Positions 37,661-45,928 of a DNA stretch of 64,000 bases are shown piece by piece. The DNA comes from Bradyrhizobium sp. AZCC 2176. GTDB lineage: Bacteria; Pseudomonadota; Alphaproteobacteria; Rhizobiales; Xanthobacteraceae. The DNA is taken from contig NZ_JAZHRX010000001.1 of assembly GCF_036924645.1 (NCBI RefSeq), forward strand, positions 3,224,001-3,288,000, read 5' to 3'. Under the pieces are notes generated by a model that was given only the letters and a program-made list of their open reading frames with translations, searched no databases and was not told where the DNA came from. Position 1 is the stretch's first letter. Every line of letters starts with the position of its first letter. A program made the translations under genes and the position numbers.

Positions 37661-38890
37661 TCAGCCGCCGACGTCATCCGAGAGAATTTCGCCGAAGCGT
37701 TCCCACGTCTCGCCCTTTAACCTCATCAGTTGGACCTGCGAGATAGGTGCAAAGTCGGCCTCCGACGTGTTGACCTTGATGCCCGGCAGCAAGCCGCCGA
37801 GCTCGAGGTTCTTGATACTCGCGGCCTGCTTCATGACGTTGGCGCGTGTGAGATTGTCGCCGCTCGCCCTTAACACATGCTCGAGGCCCTGTGCCACGGT
37901 ATATGCATACATCACGAAGATGTCGGAACGATTGGCTTCCGGGTAATATTTGTCCAGGAATTCGTTCCACGCCTTCATGCCGGCATCGTTCTTCCACTCG
38001 ACATCCGTCGGATCCTTCAGGTAGTTCGAAGAGATGATGCCTTGCGAATTCTCAAAGCCCGCAGGCTTGATAACGCTGCCGATCGAGGAAGAGACGCCGT
38101 TGAGGAAGTGCAGCGGCTTCCAACCGATCTCCTGGTTCTTCTTGATCGCCTGCGCGGCAAACTTCGGCGTGGAGATGTTGAAGAAGACGTCGGCGCCGGT
38201 CGCCTTCATCTTGACGATGTGAGAGTCGATGGTCGGCTCGGAAACCTCGTAGCTTTCCTCAATGACAATCATCGAGGCGGCCTTGTCGCCGAGACCGTCC
38301 TTGAAGCCCTTCAGATAGTCCTTGCCGTAGTCGTCGTTTTGATAGAGCACGGCGATCTTGGCGTCCGGCTTGTTCTTCAGAATGTACTTCGCATAGATTC
38401 GGGATTCGCTCTGGTAGTTGGGCTGCCATCCCATGGTCCAGGGGAAGTCCTTCGGATCGTTCCACTTGGTGGCGCCGGTGGCGACAAACAGTTGCGGCAC
38501 CTTCTTGCTGTTCAGGTACTTCTGGATTGCGGTATTCGGCGGAGTGCCCAGCGGATTGAAGACGAGCAGGACTTCGTCGCTCTCGACCAGCTTGCGCGCC
38601 TGCTCCACGGTCTTCGGCGGGCTATAGGCGTCGTCATAGCTGACGAAGTTGATCTTGCGGCCGTTGATGCCGCCCTCGGCGTTGATCTTCCTGAAATAGG
38701 CCTCTTCGGTTTTTCCGATCACGCCGTAGGCCGAGGCCGGCCCGCTGTAGGGCATGATATTGCCGATCTTGATCTCGGTGTCGGTGGCGCCGGTGTCGTA
38801 TTTCTTTTGTGCCAATGCGCCGCTGCTGGTCGCGGCAAGCAATGCGAGGGCAGCAGCAAAAGCTCCCAGTCGCAAGTTGATAACGGACAT
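37661..38890 (-). CDS. LivK-type ABC substrate-binding protein 2 (pim-linked)
   Basis: A 409-residue paralogue of the gene downstream, with signal peptide MSVINLRLGAFAAALALLAA cleaved near ALAQ. Both copies keep the same frame, length and order of motifs, showing a recent tandem duplication. Separate terminators behind each copy allow different expression levels. The permease and ATPase genes lie upstream. A relic of a third copy lies in front of it (39074-39179). Confidence 0.88.
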   Translation of the reverse strand: MSVINLRLGAFAAALALLAATSSGALAQKKYDTGATDTEIKIGNIMPYSGPASAYGVIGKTEEAYFRKINAEGGINGRKINFVSYDDAYSPPKTVEQARKLVESDEVLLVFNPLGTPPNTAIQKYLNSKKVPQLFVATGATKWNDPKDFPWTMGWQPNYQSESRIYAKYILKNKPDAKIAVLYQNDDYGKDYLKGFKDGLGDKAASMIVIEESYEVSEPTIDSHIVKMKATGADVFFNISTPKFAAQAIKKNQEIGWKPLHFLNGVSSSIGSVIKPAGFENSQGIISSNYLKDPTDVEWKNDAGMKAWNEFLDKYYPEANRSDIFVMYAYTVAQGLEHVLRASGDNLTRANVMKQAASIKNLELGGLLPGIKVNTSEADFAPISQVQLMRLKGETWERFGEILSDDVGG

Positions 38891-38998
38891 TTTGATCTCC
38901 CTGGGATCACGATGGATGTGTCATCTTCTTTTTGATTGGAGCGCTTGGCGGCTCTTTGGGGATATTGAATACCTTTCGGCCCCGTCCAGCAACAGAAA

Positions 38999-39024
38999 GC
39001 CCCCCGCGACGGCGTCGCGGGAGG
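38999..39024 (-). terminator. Intrinsic terminator after the relic third binding-protein gene
   Basis: On the minus strand CCTCCCGCGAC, loop GCC, GTCGCGGGGGGC, then TTTCTGTT. It follows the relic C-terminus of a third binding protein and now ends the importer operon. Confidence 0.8.
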
Positions 39025-39073
39025 CGATATTTAGTCTGATCCTCCGGGAAACTACCGTCCGGCGGAATATTGG

Positions 39074-39179
39074 TTAATGGCTGGGCTCGCCGCTGATGAC
39101 CTCACCGACATATCCCATCTCTCACCCTTGAAGCGCATCATCTGAAGTTGCTCGATCGGCGCGAAGTCGGTGGCTGAGA
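39074..39179 (-). pseudogene. Relic C-terminus of a third LivK-type binding protein
   Basis: Directly after the stop of the LivM gene the minus strand reads ISATDFAPIEQLQMMRFKG, then ERW. This matches the C-terminal ends of the two binding proteins (TSATDFAPISAVQLHRFKG and TSEADFAPISQVQLMRLKG). A frameshift follows; in the next frame GYVGEVISGEPSH and a stop complete it. The first 370 or so residues are missing, so a deletion fused the end of the old gene to livM. Confidence 0.8.
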
Positions 39180-40193
39180 TTACTTCTTCAGTTTTCCGAT
39201 GAGGTGCTGGGCGACCATCGCGACCTGCCTGGCTCCGTGTGGCACGAGGAAGATGACGAGGAACAGAAGCACGCCGAATACGGCGCCCGAGAGGCCTTTG
39301 GAGATTCCCTCCGCGATATTCGGCACGAAGATGATGAATGCAGAACCGACGATCGATCCCGGCAGCCAGCCGACGCCGCCGACGACCATGCCGAGGAACA
39401 GCGAGATCGCAAGCACTATGGTGTAGCCGTCGGGTGCCACGAACTGCACCGCGATGGCGCCGAGCCCGCCGGCAACGCCGGTGATGCCGGCCGAGACGCC
39501 GAACGCCAGCGTCTTGTACAGCGCGACGTCGACGCCCATCGCGGAGGCTGCGATCTCGTTGTCGCGGATCGCCATGAAGGCGCGGCCCGAGCGCGACCGC
39601 AGCAGGTTGACCGATGCGATATAGATTCCGATCGTGATCACGAGCGTGAAATAATACAGCCACATGTCCTGCGACATCGGCAGGCCGAACGGCGCATCGG
39701 GCTTGGTCACGACCAGGCCCTGGACGCCGCCGGTCCAGTGCTCGAAGAAGCCGAGCTTGAGCAACTGCGGCATTGCGGTGGCAAGCGCGAACGTCGCCAG
39801 CGCGAGATAAACGCCGGAAAGACGCAATGCCGGCTGGCCGAAGGCGAAGCCGAAGGCAAAGCAGATGACCCCCGCGATCGGCAGCGTCAGCGCGTAGTTC
39901 ATGCCGACGTGTTCCATCAGGATCGCCGACGTGTAGGCGCCGACCGCGTAAAACGCGCTCTGGCCCAGTGAGAATTGGCCGCTTCCGCCGGTCAGGATGT
40001 TCAGCGCGAGAACTGCAAGGCCGTAGATCAGGAGCATCGTCATCTGGAAGATGATGAAGTTCTTGACGAACAGCGGCGCGATGACGAGCGCGGCCAGCAC
40101 CACCAGCGAGGTGCCCAGTCCCAGCGTCATGGCTCGCTTCGGAACGGCCTCGACGGCCGGTGCTTCTGTGACGACGTCTTCGACAGCGCTCAT
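39180..40193 (-). CDS. LivM-type ABC transporter permease
   Basis: A 337-residue permease with nine or ten hydrophobic segments. Signature parts are LNILTGGSGQFSLGQSAFYAVGAYTSAIL and AFMAIRDNEIAASAMGVDVALYKTLAF. It lacks an ATPase fusion, unlike the permease of the aromatic locus. The ATG at 40193 lies two bases after the LivH stop. Its 3' end borders the relic binding-protein gene. Confidence 0.9.
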   Translation of the reverse strand: MSAVEDVVTEAPAVEAVPKRAMTLGLGTSLVVLAALVIAPLFVKNFIIFQMTMLLIYGLAVLALNILTGGSGQFSLGQSAFYAVGAYTSAILMEHVGMNYALTLPIAGVICFAFGFAFGQPALRLSGVYLALATFALATAMPQLLKLGFFEHWTGGVQGLVVTKPDAPFGLPMSQDMWLYYFTLVITIGIYIASVNLLRSRSGRAFMAIRDNEIAASAMGVDVALYKTLAFGVSAGITGVAGGLGAIAVQFVAPDGYTIVLAISLFLGMVVGGVGWLPGSIVGSAFIIFVPNIAEGISKGLSGAVFGVLLFLVIFLVPHGARQVAMVAQHLIGKLKK

Positions 40194-40195
40194 GA

Positions 40196-41074
40196 TCAAA
40201 CTCGCTTCACGATGGGCCGGCCCAGCAGGCCAGCGGGTTTGAAGACCAGGACGGTAATGATCAGCGCAAGCGCGATCGGCAGTTTCAGCTCGTTACCGAC
40301 GCCGGGAATGTAGGTTCCGGCGAGATTTTCAAAGATGCCGACCAGGAAACCGCCGATCACGGCGCCGAGCGGTGAGGTCAGGCCGCCGAGCACGGCCGCG
40401 GCGAAGCCATAGAGCAGCACGCCTAACATCATGTTCGGCTCCAGGAACACGACGGGTGCGATCAGGATGCCGGCGATCGCGCCGATTGCGGACGCCATGC
40501 CCCAGCCCAACGCGATCATCCATGAGGTGTTGATGCCGACCAGCCGCGCCGATTCAGGCAGCGCGGCGGCGGCGCGCATTGCAAGACCGATCCGCGTGAA
40601 CTGGAAGAAGACATAAAGTGCGATCAGCAGCAGTACGGTGACGCCGATCATGCCGGCCTGGTGGGTCGAGATCAGTTGGCTGCCGAGGAACGGCGAAGAT
40701 CCAAACGGGGTGGGATACTGCTTGATGGTGAAGTCCCAGATCAGCCCGGCGACGCTGTTGATGATACCATATAGCGCAATGAAGCCGGCGACGTTGGTCA
40801 GCACCGGGGCCTTGGCGAGCGGCTTGAACAGCAGCCGCTCGATCACGATGCCGCCGGCAAAGGAAATGATCAGCGTGATCAGGAAAGCCCACCAGTAGGG
40901 TATGCCCCACTGCATCAACTGCCAGGAAATGAAGGTCGAGAACATCGCCATTTCGCCCTGGGCAAAATTCAGATGGTCGATCGCCTGGTAGATCATCACG
41001 ACGGCGAGTGCCATACAGGCATAGATCGCGCCCGTGGCGATCCCGGCCAGGACTTGGTTGGTAAAAAGCTCCAT
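40196..41074 (-). CDS. LivH-type ABC transporter permease
   Basis: A 292-residue permease with the LivH signature GIATGAIYACMALAVVMIYQ and an ending LALIITVLVFKPAGLLGRP. GAGGAGCAGGACA precedes the ATG. Second gene pair partner of LivM in the pim-linked importer; 11 bases separate it from LivF. Confidence 0.9.
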   Translation of the reverse strand: MELFTNQVLAGIATGAIYACMALAVVMIYQAIDHLNFAQGEMAMFSTFISWQLMQWGIPYWWAFLITLIISFAGGIVIERLLFKPLAKAPVLTNVAGFIALYGIINSVAGLIWDFTIKQYPTPFGSSPFLGSQLISTHQAGMIGVTVLLLIALYVFFQFTRIGLAMRAAAALPESARLVGINTSWMIALGWGMASAIGAIAGILIAPVVFLEPNMMLGVLLYGFAAAVLGGLTSPLGAVIGGFLVGIFENLAGTYIPGVGNELKLPIALALIITVLVFKPAGLLGRPIVKRV

Positions 41075-41085
41075 TGTCCTGCTCC

Positions 41086-41799
41086 TCAGTAGCCGAGATA
41101 GGATTTGCGAACGTCTTCGTTGTTCGCGATGTCCTTGGCGTTGCCCGACATCACGATCTTCCCGGTTTCGATCACATAGGCCTGGTCGGCGAGCTCCAGC
41201 GCCAGTTGCGCGTTCTGCTCCACCACCAGAATGGTGACCTTGTCCTCGCGGTTGATCTTGCCGAGAATCTTGAACAGCTCGCGCACGATCAACGGCGCCA
41301 GGCCGAATGACGGCTCATCCAGCAGCATCAGTCGCGGCCGCAGCATCAGCGCGCGCGCCACCGCGAGCATTTGTTGCTCGCCGCCCGACAGCGTGCCCGC
41401 CTGCTGGGTATGCCGTTCCTTCAGCACCGGGAAGTGCTCATACATCCGCTCGATATCGGCGACGATATTCTTCTTGTCGGTGCGGGTGATGGCCCCTAAC
41501 TGCAGGTTTTCCTCCACCGTCATGGTGGTGAAGGTGCCGCGGCCCTGCGGCACATGCGCAATGCCGAGACGGACCACGTTTTCGGTCGACTTGCCGGAGA
41601 GCGGCTTGCCCTCGAACTCGATCGCGCCGGTCGAACGCACCATGTTGCAGATCGCCCGCAAGGTGGTGGTCTTGCCGGCGCCGTTGGCGCCGAGCAGGGT
41701 GGTCAGCGAGCCCTCGTTGAGCGCGAACGAGAGGCCGTGAAGCGCCTGGACCTGCCCGTAATAGGCGCGGAGATCCTTGATGTTGAGCATCGCGGTCAT
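41086..41799 (-). CDS. LivF-type ABC transporter ATPase
   Basis: A 237-residue ATPase with Walker A GANGAGKTT, signature LSGGEQQML and Walker B LMLLDEPSFGL, then VVEQNAQ. It overlaps the LivG gene upstream by four bases (ATGA), so translation is coupled. It powers the pim-linked importer together with LivG. Confidence 0.92.
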   Translation of the reverse strand: MTAMLNIKDLRAYYGQVQALHGLSFALNEGSLTTLLGANGAGKTTTLRAICNMVRSTGAIEFEGKPLSGKSTENVVRLGIAHVPQGRGTFTTMTVEENLQLGAITRTDKKNIVADIERMYEHFPVLKERHTQQAGTLSGGEQQMLAVARALMLRPRLMLLDEPSFGLAPLIVRELFKILGKINREDKVTILVVEQNAQLALELADQAYVIETGKIVMSGNAKDIANNEDVRKSYLGY

Positions 41800-42593
41800 T
41801 GGTCCTTGCTCCCCAGATAGGCTTTGATGACATCCGGGTCGGCCTGGACCTGGGCCGGTGTTCCCTCGGCGAGCTTGCGGCCGAAGTTGAGAGCGACGAC
41901 GTGATCGGCGATCGACATCACCAGACCCATGTGATGCTCGACCAGCAGCACGGTCATGTGACGCTCGTCGCGAATCCGGCGGATCAAATCGCCGAGCACG
42001 TAGACTTCTTCGTGGTTGAGGCCGCCGGCGGGCTCGTCGAGCAGCAGGATCTTCGGGTCGGCGGCGAGCGCACGCGCGAGCTCAACACGCTTCTGGGTGC
42101 CGAAGGGCAGACCGGAAACCACCGTGTGGGCGACGTCATTGAGATCCAGGTAATCCAGTATCTCGTGGACCTTCTTGTTGACCTCGGCCTCGAGGCGGCG
42201 GACCTTGCCGAGCTTCAGCGAGTCGCTGACGATGTCGCTGGTGGTGCGGGAGTGCGTGCCTACGCGAACATTGTCGAGCACGGAGAGATTCGGAAACAGC
42301 GCGACATTCTGGAAGGTGCGGCCGATGCCGATCTCGGCGATCCGGTGCGGCGGGCGCGTCAGGATGCTCGCGCCCTCCATCAGGATATCGCCGGAGCTCG
42401 GCTGATAGAGTCTGGAGAGACAGTTGAACAGCGTCGTCTTGCCGGCGCCGTTCGGTCCGATCAGGCCGAGGATTGCGCCTTTGTGCATGTCAAAGGACAC
42501 GCCATTCAACGCGATGATGCCGCCGAACACGACGCTGACGTCGCGAACCGCGAGCAGGGGGGCACTTCCCTGCGCGAGCTGTGCCTGCGTCAT
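41796..42593 (-). CDS. LivG-type ABC transporter ATPase
   Basis: A 265-residue ATPase with Walker A GPNGAGKTT, the LivG-type insert RTFQNVALFPNLSVLDNVRVG, signature LPFGTQKRVEL and Walker B ILLLDEPAGGL, then VEHHMG. It is the first transporter gene after the IclR regulator on the same strand (69-base gap). Confidence 0.92.
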   Translation of the reverse strand: MTQAQLAQGSAPLLAVRDVSVVFGGIIALNGVSFDMHKGAILGLIGPNGAGKTTLFNCLSRLYQPSSGDILMEGASILTRPPHRIAEIGIGRTFQNVALFPNLSVLDNVRVGTHSRTTSDIVSDSLKLGKVRRLEAEVNKKVHEILDYLDLNDVAHTVVSGLPFGTQKRVELARALAADPKILLLDEPAGGLNHEEVYVLGDLIRRIRDERHMTVLLVEHHMGLVMSIADHVVALNFGRKLAEGTPAQVQADPDVIKAYLGSKDQ

Positions 42594-42662
42594 CGCGCCC
42601 CGCCCGCTCTGATCACGGAGCGGGAAAGACCTTGCGAATGGTTTCGCCGGTCGTGATGAAGG

Positions 42663-43526
42663 CTATCTGATCCCCTCGGCCAAACGTGCAACTTTCCCTC
42701 CTGGTTTCGACTTCTTGTTCTCTGTTTTTTTTGATTGCGGGGCTGCGCCACCCAACGCTGCCTCGATGTTCCTTACCATCGTGACAAGGCGAGGTCCAAT
42801 GTCGTTGATCAAGCGATCTTCCGTGAAGCGGAAAGCAGGCGCACCGCAATTAAAGGCATACGGTCCGGTTCCGTCATTGAGCTTCAACGCCACACCTACC
42901 GCGTGCACGTCCTCTTGCCATTCACCTGCGGAGATCGTGAATCCGTGACGCGCAACCATTTCCCCCGCGCGTTCGATGCCGTCGCGCATCCGCGACCAGC
43001 GGCTACCGTAATGATCGCGCAGTTCGCGCAACAAGGTGGCGCGCTCATCCTCGGGCAGCGCCCAGATATAGGCGCGCCCCATCGCGGTAGTCGCAATCGG
43101 TACGCGCGAACCGACGTCGAGCTGCACACCGAGTAGCCCGGTACGGCTCTGCCCGAAATAGATCATGCTGTGGCGGTCACGTCCGCCGACGGCGACGGCG
43201 CCGCCGGTCTCGCGCATCAGTTCTTCCCGGTAGGGTTCGGACAAATGCCGAACGCCGAGATTGGCAAGGGCGGCATACCCCAGCGCCATGGCCGACGGCG
43301 CGAGCTGATACTTCTCGAACCGCGGAACGGGTGTAAGATAACCCAGCTTGGTCAGGGTATAGGTCAGCCGGGAAATGGTCGGCTTCGGCAAATTGGTACG
43401 GGCAGCGAGTTCCTGATTGCCGAGCAGCCCATCATTGGGATGAAATGCGCGCAACACATCGAGTCCGCGGGAGAGTGCGACGACGAAGCTGCGATCAGTC
43501 GCCACCTTTTTCCCTGGACGCTTCAT
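42663..43526 (-). CDS. IclR-family transcriptional regulator of the pim locus
   Basis: A 287-residue regulator. The N-terminal helix-turn-helix (LSRGLDVLRAFHPNDGLLGN, then LPKPTISRLTYTLTKLG) covers 18-75, the IclR effector domain 85-255, and a Lys-rich tail follows. It is divergent from pimF and leads into the importer genes, so it probably controls both sides. The perfect palindrome at 43606-43622 in the divergent gap is the likely site. The effector may be a dicarboxylate or its CoA ester; that is inference. Confidence 0.88.
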   Translation of the reverse strand: MKRPGKKVATDRSFVVALSRGLDVLRAFHPNDGLLGNQELAARTNLPKPTISRLTYTLTKLGYLTPVPRFEKYQLAPSAMALGYAALANLGVRHLSEPYREELMRETGGAVAVGGRDRHSMIYFGQSRTGLLGVQLDVGSRVPIATTAMGRAYIWALPEDERATLLRELRDHYGSRWSRMRDGIERAGEMVARHGFTISAGEWQEDVHAVGVALKLNDGTGPYAFNCGAPAFRFTEDRLINDIGPRLVTMVRNIEAALGGAAPQSKKTENKKSKPGGKVARLAEGIR

Positions 43527-43605
43527 TACCCGCTACTGCTGCTGATGAGCTCGTTGACAAGGGACGTGCTTCAAAATAACCCTCCCTGTCAAGATGTGGA
43601 ATTAA

Positions 43606-43622
43606 ATTTCGCAGTGCGAAAT
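43606..43622. promoter_or_regulatory. Predicted IclR operator ATTTCGCAGTGCGAAAT
   Basis: A perfect 17-bp palindrome (arms ATTTCGCA/TGCGAAAT, centre G) in the gap between the IclR gene and pimF, 88 bases before pimF. A TTGACA hexamer at 43554 may be part of a promoter whose transcript start would lie near the palindrome. Confidence 0.6.
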
Positions 43623-43668
43623 CGGCGAGATTGACCGTAGCCACTCAACGCAAGTCGAGCGGCATCCA

Positions 43669-43700
43669 AGAACAAACGATCCAGAGAACAAACGATCCAG
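43669..43700. repeat. 16-bp perfect tandem duplication in the pimF leader
   Basis: AGAACAAACGATCCAG occurs twice without a gap (43669-43684, 43685-43700), directly before the GGAGAG ribosome site of pimF. Only the second copy is next to the ribosome site. Probably a slippage duplication that lengthens the 5' leader. Confidence 0.8.
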
Positions 43701-43710
43701 GGAGAGTCCC

Positions 43711-45807
43711 GTGAGCGAAGTGGTAAAACTCGAGCGTCATGACATCATCGCCATCGTCACGGTCGACAGTCCTCCCGTCAACGCGCTGAGCGCTGCGGTG
43801 CGCGGCGGCATCTTCGAATGCATGAAGAGCGCGATCGCCGATGCCGAAGTGAAGGCCATCGTGCTGACCTGCGGCGGCCGCACCTTCATTGCCGGCGCCG
43901 ACATCACCGAATTCGGCAAGCCGCCGAAGCCTCCGGGGCTCGCCGAAGTACTTGTCCTGATGGAGAACTCGCCGAAGCCGATCGTTGCCGCCATTCACGG
44001 CACTGCGCTCGGCGGCGGTCTGGAAGTCGCGCTGGCATGCCACTACCGCGTGGCGACCAAGGAGGCCAGACTCGGCCTGCCCGAAGTGAAGCTCGGCCTT
44101 CTGCCCGGTGCCGGCGGCACGCAGCGGCTGCCGCGCGCGGTCGGCCCTGAACTTGCGGTCAAGATGATCGTCAGCGGCGATCCGATCAGCGCGGCGGAAG
44201 CCCTCAAGAACGGCCTGATCGAGGAGATCGTCGAAGGTCCGGCGGCCGGCGGCGAGGCCTTTGCGCTCAAGGTGCTGGCGGAGAAGCGCCCGCTGCGCAA
44301 GCTGCGCGACGACGACTCCAAGCTCGCGGCGGCCAAGGCCGACATCTCGATCTTCACCAATGCGGTCGCAGCGCTGACCAAGAAGGCGCGCGGGCTCGAA
44401 GCGCCGTTCGCGGCGGCAGATGCCGTGCGCGCCGCGATCGAGTTGCCGTTCGACGAGGGACTGAAGAAAGAGCGCGAAGGTTTCCTCAAGCTCGTCGCCA
44501 GCGACCAGTCGAAAGCGCAGCGCTACGCCTTCTTCTCCGAGCGCGAAGCCGCCAAGATCGCCGGCGTGCCTGAGGGCACCAAGGCGCGTCCGGTCGAGCG
44601 CGTCGCCATCATCGGCGCCGGCACCATGGGCGGCGGTATCGCGATGTCGTTCGCCAATGCCGGTATCCCGGTGACGCTGATCGAGACTGGCGAAGAGCAG
44701 CTCAAGCGCGGCATGGGCGTGATGCAGAAGAACTACGAGGCCACCGCGGCCCGCGGCGGTATCCCGGCGGATGCGCCCGCCAAGCGCATGGGACTGATCA
44801 ATGGCGTCGTTGGCCTGGAGAACGTCAGGGACGCTGACCTGGTGATTGAAGCCGTGTTCGAAACCATGGCGGTCAAGAAGGAAGTGTTCGAGGCGCTCGA
44901 CAAGCACGCCAAGCCGGGCGCGGTGCTGGCCTCCAACACCTCCTATCTCAACATCGACGAAATCGCGAAAGTGACAAAGCGTCCGCAGGACGTGCTCGGC
45001 ATGCACTTCTTCTCGCCTGCCAACGTCATGAAGCTGTGCGAGATCGTCCGCGCCGACAAGACCGCGCCGGATGCGCTGACCACAGCGGTTTCGATCGCCC
45101 GCAAGATCGCCAAGGTTCCGGCCGTAGTCGGCGTCTGTGACGGCTTTGTCGGGAACCGCATGCTGGCCCAACGCGGCAAGCAGTCCGAGAAGCTGTTGTT
45201 CGAAGGTGCGCTGCCGCAGCAGGTCGACGCTGTCGTGACGAAGTTCGGCATGCCGATGGGCCCGTTCGCGATGAGCGATCTGGCCGGCCTCGATATCGGC
45301 TGGCGTTCGCGCAAAGATCGCGGCATCAAGTCGGAAATCGCCGACGCGCTGTGTGAGGCCGGACGCTTCGGCCAGAAGACCGGCAAGGGCTACTACAAGT
45401 ATGAAGGCGGCTCGCGCGCGCCGTTGCCCGATCCGGACGTCGAAAAACTGATCGACGAGACGCTGCAGCGTCTTGGCCGCAAGAAGCGCGTCGTCAGCGA
45501 CGACGAGATCCTCGAGCGCATGATGTACCCGATGATCAACGAGGGTGCGCGCATCCTGGAAGAGGGCATCGCGGCGCGTCCGAGCGACATCGACGTGATC
45601 TGGCTCTACGGCTATGGCTGGCCGATCTATCGCGGCGGCCCGATGTTCTATGCCGACCAGGTCGGTCTCAAGCACATCGCCGATCGTCTCTCCTACTACG
45701 CCAAGGAGACCAACGATCCCTCGCTCGAACCGGCCCCGCTGCTCAAGCGTCTGGCCGCGGAAGGCAAGACCTTTGCGTCGCTGGCCGCGCAGTCGAAGGC
45801 GGCTTGA
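43711..45807 (+). CDS. pimF: Fused enoyl-CoA hydratase/3-hydroxyacyl-CoA dehydrogenase (PimF)
   Basis: A 698-residue protein with a GTG start behind AGGGAGAG. N-terminal crotonase domain (about 1-185) with both catalytic glutamates, GGGLE (105) and GLPE (125). A linker follows, then the 3-hydroxyacyl-CoA dehydrogenase NAD domain (VAIIGAGTMGGGIAMSFANA near 297) and two C-terminal helical domains (FVGNRML, then WLYGYGWPIYRGGPMFYADQ). It performs hydration and NAD-dependent oxidation in pimeloyl-CoA and related dicarboxyl-CoA beta-oxidation. It heads the pimFACD operon. Confidence 0.9.
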   Translation: MSEVVKLERHDIIAIVTVDSPPVNALSAAVRGGIFECMKSAIADAEVKAIVLTCGGRTFIAGADITEFGKPPKPPGLAEVLVLMENSPKPIVAAIHGTALGGGLEVALACHYRVATKEARLGLPEVKLGLLPGAGGTQRLPRAVGPELAVKMIVSGDPISAAEALKNGLIEEIVEGPAAGGEAFALKVLAEKRPLRKLRDDDSKLAAAKADISIFTNAVAALTKKARGLEAPFAAADAVRAAIELPFDEGLKKEREGFLKLVASDQSKAQRYAFFSEREAAKIAGVPEGTKARPVERVAIIGAGTMGGGIAMSFANAGIPVTLIETGEEQLKRGMGVMQKNYEATAARGGIPADAPAKRMGLINGVVGLENVRDADLVIEAVFETMAVKKEVFEALDKHAKPGAVLASNTSYLNIDEIAKVTKRPQDVLGMHFFSPANVMKLCEIVRADKTAPDALTTAVSIARKIAKVPAVVGVCDGFVGNRMLAQRGKQSEKLLFEGALPQQVDAVVTKFGMPMGPFAMSDLAGLDIGWRSRKDRGIKSEIADALCEAGRFGQKTGKGYYKYEGGSRAPLPDPDVEKLIDETLQRLGRKKRVVSDDEILERMMYPMINEGARILEEGIAARPSDIDVIWLYGYGWPIYRGGPMFYADQVGLKHIADRLSYYAKETNDPSLEPAPLLKRLAAEGKTFASLAAQSKAA

Positions 45808-45829
45808 TGGGGCACTGCTCCCACCACAC

Positions 45830-45908
45830 GTCATTCCGGGATGGTGCGACAGCACCAGACCCGGAATCTCGAGATTCCGGGTTCGCGCGCCGCGCGCCCC
45901 GGAATGAC
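45830..45908. repeat. Dispersed repeat, family B
   Basis: GTCATTCCGGGATGGTGCG...CCGGAATGAC with inner CCCGGAATCTCGAGATTCCGGG. It lies inside the pim operon between pimF and pimA, where a hairpin in the message could tune relative expression. Partner copy at 32418. Confidence 0.8.
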
Positions 45909-45928
45909 GGCTTCCACTGAGCGCTTCC

